From an uncultured Collinsella sp. (GTDB lineage Bacteria > Actinomycetota > Coriobacteriia > Coriobacteriales > Coriobacteriaceae): a stretch of 10,688 bases of DNA. The DNA lies in the NCBI GenBank assembly GCA_902470835.1, contig CABRHR010000071.1:1-10688 (forward strand), given 5' to 3'. Under the pieces are notes generated by a model. It was not told the origin of the DNA, made no database searches, and saw only the letters and a list, made by a program, of their open reading frames with translations. Positions 5,325 through 10,688 of the stretch are shown piece by piece; within the stretch, counting starts at the first letter, position 1; every line of letters begins with the position of its first letter. Position numbers and translations under genes: made by a program.

Positions 5325-6386
5325 ATGAAGGAAACCGAGAAGATCGAGATCATGCACTTTAGCCAGGAGGGCTATGTCGAGGACGGCAAGAACGTCTACG
5401 AGACCGGCAAGAAGATGATCGCGCTCGCCGACAAGGTCGCTGACGAGGGCTACGACGCCGTGTTCCTGATGGGCGTCGGCGGCACCTGGGACGAGTTCAT
5501 GCAGCTCGAGTACCTCATGAACAAGTTCGGCGATCGCGACCTGGAGGTCTACCTGATCCACGCCGCCGAGTGGAACGTTATGGGCCACAAGCGCATGACT
5601 GAGAAATCCGTCGTGCTCACCGCCTCCGAGTCCGGCACCACCCCCGAAGTCCTCGAGGCCATCGGCAAGATGAAGGAAAAGGGCATTCGCGTCTACGCCA
5701 TGACCAAGCCCGAGGGCCCCATCGGCCAGGCTGTCGGCGCCGAGAACTGCGTCAAGATGGCTTCCGATCATGGTAACGGCGGCTGCGAGATGGGCTACTA
5801 TCTCGCCGACTGCTTTGGCTTGCGCCTGCTCAACCGCCGCGGCTGCTTTCCGCAGTTCGACAAGTTCATTGAGCAGACCAAGGATGTCTGGACTCACCTG
5901 GTCGATATCCGCAAGAGCTTCGAGCCGCGCGCCGAGGAGCTCGCCAAGAAGTACGCCCTGGCCCCCTACACTATGTTCATCGGCTCCGGAGCACTCTGGG
6001 GCGAGACCATCCTCTTCTCGATGTGCATCCTCGAGGAGATGCAGTGGAAGCGCACCCGCTACATCACCTCGGCGGACTTCTTCCACGGCACGCTCGAGCT
6101 CGTGGAGCCGGGCGTTCCCGTGTTCCTGTTCATGGGCGAGGACGAGAACCGCAAGCTCGATGAGCGTGTCCGTGCATTCCTCAACCGCGGCGTGACCGGC
6201 GACACCGACATCAACATCATCGACACCGCCGAGTTCGCCATCCCGGGCCTTGACGACGAGTTCCGCGTCATCGTGTCTCCGTGGATCCTTTCCTCGCTGG
6301 TCACCGATCGACTCGCTGCCTACTACGAGACGGTCACCAAGCACAACCTCAACTACCGTCGCTACTATCACCAGTTCGACTACTAA
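5325..6386 (+). CDS. SIS-domain sugar-amine 6-phosphate deglycase, FrlB/GfrF-like
   Basis: Encodes a 353-residue soluble protein with two SIS (sugar isomerase) folds. The first carries the sugar-phosphate loop ASESGTTPEVLEAI (100-113), and the second begins near YTMFIGSGALWGE (215-227). From memory its C-terminal half aligns with E. coli FrlB, fructoselysine-6-phosphate deglycase: FHGTLELVEPGVPVFLFMGEDENR here against RHGPLEIVEPGVPFLFLLGNDESR, and both end in a HN...RRYY...Y motif. FraB/FrlB enzymes use a Glu and a His sixteen residues apart; Glu238 and His254 fill those positions here. The expected reaction is cleavage of a 6-phosphorylated Amadori compound to hexose 6-phosphate plus the free amine. 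The start is ATG 5325 (AGAAAGG seven bases upstream); a longer frame from 5232 begins inside the promoter and is rejected. It lies directly behind the operator-bearing promoter. An AgaS-type amino-sugar enzyme is a less likely alternative. Substrate is inferred. Confidence 0.85.
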   Translation: MKETEKIEIMHFSQEGYVEDGKNVYETGKKMIALADKVADEGYDAVFLMGVGGTWDEFMQLEYLMNKFGDRDLEVYLIHAAEWNVMGHKRMTEKSVVLTASESGTTPEVLEAIGKMKEKGIRVYAMTKPEGPIGQAVGAENCVKMASDHGNGGCEMGYYLADCFGLRLLNRRGCFPQFDKFIEQTKDVWTHLVDIRKSFEPRAEELAKKYALAPYTMFIGSGALWGETILFSMCILEEMQWKRTRYITSADFFHGTLELVEPGVPVFLFMGEDENRKLDERVRAFLNRGVTGDTDINIIDTAEFAIPGLDDEFRVIVSPWILSSLVTDRLAAYYETVTKHNLNYRRYYHQFDY

Positions 6387-6410
6387 GAGCAAATAACGTT
6401 TGTGTAATTG

Positions 6411-6437
6411 GGTCCCGCTCCTATATGGAACGGGACC
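6411..6437 (+). promoter_or_regulatory. Intercistronic hairpin between deglycase and epimerase genes
   Basis: GGTCCCGCTCC (6411-6421) pairs with GGAACGGGACC (6427-6437) at 10 of 11 positions around the loop TATAT; the remaining pair is C·A. Only a broken T-tract follows (TCGTTTGGG), so partial termination or protection of the upstream mRNA is more likely than full termination. The 73-bp gap otherwise holds only the ribosome site of the next gene. The 3' arm and flank resemble the start of the repeat array at 7304. Confidence 0.6.
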
Positions 6438-6459
6438 TCGTTTGGGTTGGAGAGTAATT

Positions 6460-7296
6460 ATGAGCTACCCCCTGCTTGCTGTTATGAATATCAGCCATCG
6501 TTATTTTGACCTGGAGGAATTCTTTTCTTCGGCGGCGGCATCGGGCTACACGTGCTGCGAGCTTTGGACGGGTGCGATGCATCTGTATGTCGATTGCCAT
6601 GGCTATGATTCGCTCGAGCAGGCGAGGGAACTTTCGCAGCGATATGGGGTTCGGATTGTCGGCATTTGCCCCGAGCAGAACAATCCCAAGCCGTGGAATA
6701 TCGCGGCGCGCGGGGAGGAGTCGCGTGCCCGTACGCTCGCGTACTTTAAGAACGTCGTCGACATTGCGGTGGAGCTTGGGGCCGAGCAGGTCATGGTTTC
6801 GAGCGGCTGGGCGTTTTTGAATGAGCCGATCGAGGACGCGTGGGCGCGTAGCGCCTCGATGCTGCGGTCGATTGCCGAGTATGCGGGCGAACGCGGCGTG
6901 CGGCTGGTGCTTGAGGCCCTGCAGCCGGTTGAGTCGATGATCGTGAATTCGGCGGCCGATACGAAGCGCATGATTGACGCGGTTGACCATCCGGCGCTCA
7001 AGGCGTGCCTTGATATGGGTGCCATGGCAGTGGCGGGGGATACCATCGACGATTACTTCGATGCGCTCGGCGATGATGTTGCCCACGTGCACTTTGTCGA
7101 TGTTGCGGCAGATGGCACCACACATCTTGCCTGGGGCGACGGCGACCGCGATATGCGTGCCGACCTGGATAGGCTGGTGGCGCGTGGATATCGTGGAGTG
7201 GTTTCGGCTGAGACCTACGACGAGCAGTACTTTGCCAATCCGGCGGCAGCCGATGCCCAGGTCATGGCGGTGTATCGACGCGCGATTGGCGCCTAG
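6460..7296 (+). CDS. Sugar-phosphate isomerase/epimerase (TIM barrel), FrlC-like
   Basis: Encodes a 278-residue soluble protein of the xylose-isomerase-like TIM-barrel family (AP_endonuc_2). Likely metal ligands follow the family Glu-Asp-His-Glu order: Glu152 (LEALQP), Asp185 (CLDMG), His211 (HVHFVD) and Glu251 (SAETYDE). From memory it aligns along its length with E. coli FrlC, the fructoselysine 3-epimerase; for example CELWTGAMHLY matches IEIWGGRPHAF, and VLEALQPVESMIVNSAAD matches ILEPLTPYESNVVCNAND. FrlC interconverts fructoselysine and psicoselysine, so here it would widen the range of conjugates fed to the deglycase. The start is ATG 6460 with GGAGAG at 6449-6454; an in-frame ATG at 6400 lies within the preceding hairpin region and has no ribosome site. 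It follows the deglycase by 73 bp, probably in one operon. Other tagatose/psicose-type epimerases are possible. Confidence 0.83.
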   Translation: MSYPLLAVMNISHRYFDLEEFFSSAAASGYTCCELWTGAMHLYVDCHGYDSLEQARELSQRYGVRIVGICPEQNNPKPWNIAARGEESRARTLAYFKNVVDIAVELGAEQVMVSSGWAFLNEPIEDAWARSASMLRSIAEYAGERGVRLVLEALQPVESMIVNSAADTKRMIDAVDHPALKACLDMGAMAVAGDTIDDYFDALGDDVAHVHFVDVAADGTTHLAWGDGDRDMRADLDRLVARGYRGVVSAETYDEQYFANPAAADAQVMAVYRRAIGA

Positions 7297-7304
7297 GGCG
7301 AAGC

Positions 7305-7541
7305 GGGACGTCGTTCGGGGTCTCAGCCGTGGCTGGAAGCGGGACGCGCTTTCCGGTTGAGGCCTCTGGCGGAAAATGCGCCCCGGTTTTCGGCTGAATA
7401 CTGGGACGCGCTTTCCCGATGGGGTGGGTCTCGGAAAGCGTGTCCCGTTCTGAGCGCCTATTCTGGGATGCCGTTTCCCGTTGAGGCTTCAAGCGGAAAC
7501 TACGTCCCGGAATGGCCGCTCGAAATGGGATGCACTTTCCG
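7305..7541 (+). repeat. Tandem array of hairpin-forming repeats with a 62-bp period
   Basis: Units beginning GGGAYGCNNTTTCC start at 7341, 7403, 7465 and 7527, exactly 62 bp apart each time. The first three carry a complementary right arm (GGAAA...CCC), so each can fold. The best stem is GGGACGCGCTTTCC (7403-7416) with GGAAAGCGTGTCCC (7433-7446): 14 bp with one G·T pair. A shorter related segment starts at 7305, and the fourth unit keeps only its left arm. Units 1 and 3 also share loop sequence (GTTGAGGC). The array fills most of the 387-bp gap between the epimerase and hisZG genes, together with the stem-loop at 7618-7647. No protein-coding gene is supported in this gap. Confidence 0.82.
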
Positions 7542-7602
7542 TATGTTTCTAAATGAATACGGCGTGAGCGGTTGCGACGGATTCTCCCCGCAAGCACTCT
7601 AG

Positions 7603-7608
7603 TATGCT
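7603..7608 (+). promoter_or_regulatory. Possible -10 box of the his operon
   Basis: TATGCT at 7603-7608, followed by AAAGTA, resembles a -10 hexamer about 75 bp before the hisZG start. No convincing -35 is seen at 16-18 bp; TTGCGA at 7572-7577 is too far (25 bp), and TTCTCC at 7582-7587 is weak and slightly close. A new promoter is expected here because the preceding genes are unrelated. Confidence 0.3.
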
Positions 7609-7617
7609 AAAGTACCC

Positions 7618-7647
7618 AGAAGACCGGCGGAGCTATGCCGGTCTTCT
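7618..7647 (+). promoter_or_regulatory. Perfect stem-loop upstream of the his genes
   Basis: AGAAGACCGGC (7618-7628) and GCCGGTCTTCT (7637-7647) form a perfect 11-bp stem with an 8-base loop. The following GTTCTATATG is not a proper T-tract. If transcription starts just after the -10 candidate at 7603, this stem would sit at the very 5' end of the his mRNA; otherwise it may end transcripts from the epimerase operon. Confidence 0.6.
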
Positions 7648-7683
7648 GTTCTATATGAAACGCAGCATGAGGAGGCTCACCAG

Positions 7684-9399
7684 ATGACGGCCACACCGTG
7701 GGGATTCCGGGACATATTGCCCGAGGAGGCTCAGGCGCGCGAGGAGATTGCGCTGACGGTGAAGGGCTGCTTCAGGGGGCATCATTACCTTCCGGTCGAG
7801 ACGCCGCTGCTCGAGGACAAGGGTTCGCTCGAGGAAGGCGGCCGCATTGCGGACACGCCGTTTAAGCTCTTTGATGACGACGGTCGCCTGCTGGTGGTCC
7901 GTCCCGACAACACGCTGCCGATCGTGCGCTTGGTTTCGACCCGCATGCGCGCGGCCGACCTGCCCCTGCGCCTTCGCTACGAGGCGCCGGTGGTTCGTGA
8001 GTGCCAGCGCAATGCCGGCGGCTCGCGTCAGTTTACGCAACTGGGTTTTGAGCTCATCGGTGCGGGCGATACCGCGGGCGATGTCGAGATTGTCTCGCTC
8101 GTGGCCGAGGCTGTGCGTAAGCTCGCACTGCCCGATGCGCGCATTATCGCAGGCAGCGTGCGTCCGTTTAAGGAGCTGCTCGCGGCGTGCGAAGATCGCG
8201 AGCTGGCTGCCGAGGCCCTGCGCTGCGTGCACGCCAACGACTTCGTGGGCCTCGATTCTCGCGTGGCGGCAAGCGCCGAGTCCGATGCCGTCAAGGCCGC
8301 CATTAGCGAGCTGCCGCGCTTGCACGGCGGAGCCGAGGTGCTCGACCGCGTGGACGCACTGCTGGAGGCTGCCGGTATCGTCGCGCCGCTCACGCGTGAG
8401 CTGCGCGCTCTGGTCGAGGGCCTGGCTCCCGAGGATGCTCAGGTGCTGTCCTTCGACTTCTCCATCATGAATTCTTTCGATTACTACACCGGTCTGGTCT
8501 TTAAGGCCTATGCCGGTGGTCTGCCCGATCCGGTCGGCTCGGGCGGTCGCTACGACTCCATCTTTACCGGCGCGTTTGGCGACGGCATCGAGGTGCCGGC
8601 GGCGGGTTTTGCCTTTTCGCTTGAGCGCCTGGAGGCCGCGCGCACCTCGGCCGAGGACGCCGCCTCCGATGGCGATCACGCCGTGGGCCGTGGCGCCGAG
8701 GGCCCGCTGCGCATCGCTGTGCCCAAGGGCTCGCTTAAGGCCGACACGCTCGACGTGCTCGAGACCGCGGGCTTGGACGTCTCTGAGCTGCGTGACCCCG
8801 GCCGTCACCTGATCGTGCACGGCCGCGACACGCGTGCCGGCAAGGGCGCGGTCGGAGATATCGAGTTTGTCATCGTGCGTCCCAGCGATGCGCCTGCCTT
8901 TGTGGGCTGCGGTGGTGCCGATTGCGGCATCTGCGGTTGGGACTCGCTCATTGAGGCAGATCTCAACCTGCTGCAGCTGGTCGACCTGGGCTATGGTCTG
9001 TGCACCTTTATCGAGGCGGAGCCCGCGTGGCGCGCCGGCCAGGCCGAGCGCAACTATGCCCGCCGCGGTTCGCTTCGCGTGGCCACCAAGTACCCGCGCA
9101 TTGCGAGTGCCTGGTATGCCGAGCGCGGCGTGAACGCCGATATCGTCTCGCTGCACGGTAACATCGAGCTGGGCCCCATTGTCGGCATGACCGATCGCAT
9201 CGTGGACATCACCGCCACGGGCGCCACGCTGCGCGACAACGACCTGGTCATCACCGGCCGCATCATGGACTGCACGGCCCGCTTCTTTGTCAATCCGGGT
9301 GCTGCGCGCCTGGATCCGCGCGTACGCAATCTGGCAGATCGCTTGGCCGCGGCCGTTAAGGACAAGCATTTTGAGCCCGTCGCGGGCTCGGCACAATAG
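7684..9399 (+). CDS. hisZG: HisZ-HisG fusion: ATP phosphoribosyltransferase, regulatory plus catalytic domains
   Basis: A single 571-residue frame encodes both parts of ATP phosphoribosyltransferase, the first step of histidine biosynthesis (ATP + PRPP to phosphoribosyl-ATP). Residues 1 to about 320 are HisZ, a class II aminoacyl-tRNA synthetase-like regulatory subunit: WGFRDILPEEA (6-16), VVRPDNTLPIVRLVSTR (71-87), VVRECQRNAGGSRQFTQLGFELIG (103-126) and SGGRYDSI near 286-293. An Ala/Gly/Asp-rich linker (about 321-340) leads to short-form HisG from LRIAVPKGSL (342) on. The HisG signature is present: Glu495, Gly501, Asp508, then ATGATL (511-516), the PRPP loop. There is no C-terminal ACT-like domain, as expected for HisZ-dependent HisG. 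The start is ATG 7684 with GAGGAGG at 7669-7675. HisD follows 105 bp later. Separate hisZ and hisG genes are the usual arrangement; the linker reads through cleanly, so this looks like a true fusion. Confidence 0.95.
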   Translation: MTATPWGFRDILPEEAQAREEIALTVKGCFRGHHYLPVETPLLEDKGSLEEGGRIADTPFKLFDDDGRLLVVRPDNTLPIVRLVSTRMRAADLPLRLRYEAPVVRECQRNAGGSRQFTQLGFELIGAGDTAGDVEIVSLVAEAVRKLALPDARIIAGSVRPFKELLAACEDRELAAEALRCVHANDFVGLDSRVAASAESDAVKAAISELPRLHGGAEVLDRVDALLEAAGIVAPLTRELRALVEGLAPEDAQVLSFDFSIMNSFDYYTGLVFKAYAGGLPDPVGSGGRYDSIFTGAFGDGIEVPAAGFAFSLERLEAARTSAEDAASDGDHAVGRGAEGPLRIAVPKGSLKADTLDVLETAGLDVSELRDPGRHLIVHGRDTRAGKGAVGDIEFVIVRPSDAPAFVGCGGADCGICGWDSLIEADLNLLQLVDLGYGLCTFIEAEPAWRAGQAERNYARRGSLRVATKYPRIASAWYAERGVNADIVSLHGNIELGPIVGMTDRIVDITATGATLRDNDLVITGRIMDCTARFFVNPGAARLDPRVRNLADRLAAAVKDKHFEPVAGSAQ

Positions 9400-9427
9400 C
9401 GCGAGCGCGCACGGGCGCCCCAACGTA

Positions 9428-9471
9428 CGGGCTGCGGGCCGATTGGCGCCGCCGCCCGGCCTCTCGTTTTT
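9428..9471 (+). terminator. Weak terminator-like hairpin between hisZG and hisD
   Basis: CGGGCTGCGG (9428-9437) can pair with CCGCCGCCCG (9449-9458) with one mismatch. Five T residues follow at 9467-9471, eight bases after the stem. The spacing makes full termination doubtful; in a his operon it would at most attenuate. The rest of this 105-bp gap shows only the hisD ribosome site (AGGGG at 9492-9496). Confidence 0.3.
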
Positions 9472-9504
9472 CGAACACAACCTCGACCGATAGGGGATAC
9501 CGAT

Positions 9505-10688
9505 ATGAAGACCATCAAGCTTGCTCCCGGTGAGCGCCTCGTTACCAACCAGCTCAACCGCAAGGGCGTGCTGCCGCAAAACATCATCGACGCCGCCCGC
9601 GATATCGTGGCCAACGTGCGTGCCAACGGGGATGCCGCGGTGCGCGATTACTGTCAGCGTTTTGACGGCGTTGAGCTGCAGAGCTTCCGCCTGCCGCAGG
9701 AGCAGATCGATGCCGCGCTCGAGGGCCTCGATCCGGCCTTTGTCGCCGCACTCGAGAAGGCTGCGCGCCAGATTCGCGAATTCCACCAGCGCGAGGTCGA
9801 GCAGAGCTGGTTTACCACGCGCCCGGACGGCACGATGCTCGGCGTTAAGGTGACCCCGCTTGCCGCGGCCGGCATCTACGTGCCGGGAGGCCGCGCGCAG
9901 TATCCCTCCACCGTGCTCATGAACGCCATCCCCGCCAAGGTGGCCGGCGTCAAGCGCGTGGTCATGGTGACTCCGCCGCAAAAAGATGGCCTGATCAGCC
10001 CGTATACGCTTGCGGCAGCCAAGCTCGGCGGCGTGGACGAGATCTATATGGTGGGCGGCGCTCAGGCCGTGGCCGCGCTGGCGTACGGTACCGAGACCAT
10101 TCCGCGTGTCGATAAAATCACCGGTCCGGGCAACGCTTTTGTTGCCGCTGCCAAGCAGATTGTCTCGGGCGACGTGGGAATCGACATGGTCGCTGGCCCG
10201 TCCGAGGTCTGCGTGCTGGCCGATGCCACGGCCAAGCCCATGGTGGTTGCGGCCGACCTGATGGCTCAGGCAGAGCACGATCCGCTGGCAGCCTGCTATC
10301 TGGTGACCTGCGACGAGCGGTTTGCGCGTGAGGTCGAGGCGGGTATCGAAATTCTGGTAGCGCAGTCCCCGCGTGCCGAGATTACGTGTGCCTCGCTCGA
10401 TAACGAGGGTACCATCGTGGTGGCCGCCGACATGGCAGCTGCCGTCGAGGCTGTGAACACCGTGGCGCCCGAGCACCTGGAGCTGCACTGCAAGGATGCG
10501 ATGGGCCTGCTCGGCGGCATTCGCAACGCCGGCGCCATCTTTGTGGGCGCTTGGAGCTCCGAGCCGCTCGGCGATTATGTTGCCGGCCCCAACCACACGC
10601 TGCCGACCGGCGGCACCGCCTTGTTCTCCAACCCGCTTTCGGTCGAAGAGTTCGTTAAGCGCTCGAGCGTCATCTGCTATACGCCCGA
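9505..10688 (+). CDS. hisD: Histidinol dehydrogenase HisD, 3' end cut by the window
   Basis: The frame runs from ATG 9505 (AGGGG eight bases upstream) without a stop to the window edge, giving 394 codons of the roughly 430 usual for HisD. The enzyme oxidises L-histidinol to L-histidine in two NAD-dependent steps, the last of the pathway. Visible family blocks are AAGIYVPGGR (121-130), MVGGAQAVAALAYGT (182-196), KITGPGN (204-210), DMVAGPSEV (227-235), AQAEHDP (254-260), APEHLE (321-326) and GDYVAGPNHTLPTGG (356-370). By comparison with E. coli HisD, the catalytic pair is Glu323-His324, and the zinc ligands Gln255, His258 and Asp357 are present. The last zinc ligand (His419 in E. coli) lies beyond the window. 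It follows hisZG in the same direction, so a his operon continues to the right. Confidence 0.97.
   Translation, partial: MKTIKLAPGERLVTNQLNRKGVLPQNIIDAARDIVANVRANGDAAVRDYCQRFDGVELQSFRLPQEQIDAALEGLDPAFVAALEKAARQIREFHQREVEQSWFTTRPDGTMLGVKVTPLAAAGIYVPGGRAQYPSTVLMNAIPAKVAGVKRVVMVTPPQKDGLISPYTLAAAKLGGVDEIYMVGGAQAVAALAYGTETIPRVDKITGPGNAFVAAAKQIVSGDVGIDMVAGPSEVCVLADATAKPMVVAADLMAQAEHDPLAACYLVTCDERFAREVEAGIEILVAQSPRAEITCASLDNEGTIVVAADMAAAVEAVNTVAPEHLELHCKDAMGLLGGIRNAGAIFVGAWSSEPLGDYVAGPNHTLPTGGTALFSNPLSVEEFVKRSSVICYTP

Noticed and set aside
7341..7541. CRISPR array
   Set aside because: The units are internally palindromic over most of their length, drift between copies and lack constant repeats with unique spacers. 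No cas gene is nearby.
7357..7602. Small 81-codon protein in the repeat region
   Set aside because: It lies entirely within the hairpin repeats, lacks a ribosome site, and its repetitive composition follows the DNA repeat rather than a protein pattern.
7600..7683. His-operon attenuator with leader peptide, or a T-box
   Set aside because: There is no short frame with a run of His codons, no alternative terminator with a T-tract and no T-box-like conserved block in the short leader.
7651..10596. A 981-codon open frame on the minus strand opposite hisZG and hisD
   Set aside because: It is a shadow of C/G-ending codons on the plus strand. The translation resembles no family, whereas the plus strand gives clear HisZ, HisG and HisD motifs.

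Overview
The window looks like a draft-assembly piece from a high-GC Gram-positive gut actinobacterium, most likely Collinsella or a close Coriobacteriia relative. This is inferred from strongly C/G-ending codons, purine-rich Shine-Dalgarno sites, a mannose-family PTS next to Amadori-product enzymes, and a his locus with short-form HisG joined to HisZ. No rRNA or other taxonomic marker is present. All convincing genes lie on the + strand. The window opens inside one gene and closes inside hisD.

Layout: (1) 1-1115 is the 3' end of a mannose/fructose/sorbose-family PTS IIC gene, a complete IID gene and a strong intrinsic terminator. (2) 1144-2034 is an EamA/DMT-family permease. (3) 2080-3922 is a promoter with paired operator-like repeats, a second IIC-IID pair and a terminator-like hairpin. 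The last 239 nt of this IIC plus all of this IID repeat bases 1-1054 with one visible substitution, so the window holds a 1,054-bp direct duplication offset by 2,792 bp. (4) 3940-5154 is an MFS transporter. (5) 5232-7296 is a second promoter with the same operator-like architecture, driving a FrlB/GfrF-type SIS-domain deglycase and a FrlC-type TIM-barrel epimerase. (6) 7297-7683 is non-coding: an array of hairpin-forming repeats with an exact 62-bp period, then a perfect 11-bp stem-loop ahead of the his genes. (7) 7684-10688 is a HisZ-HisG fusion followed by hisD, cut by the window end.

How the genes may work together: the IIC/IID membrane subunits would import and phosphorylate a sugar conjugate, with IIA and IIB encoded elsewhere. 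The SIS deglycase would split the 6-phosphorylated Amadori compound into hexose 6-phosphate and an amine or amino acid, and the FrlC-like enzyme would bring epimeric conjugates into the path. The two promoters share TGGTAT-type boxes spaced exactly 35 bp apart around a TATAAT box, which suggests one regulator for uptake and catabolism. This matches the known logic of the gfr (glucoselysine/fructoselysine PTS) and frl systems, but the substrate is inferred. The his genes are a separate unit for histidine biosynthesis.
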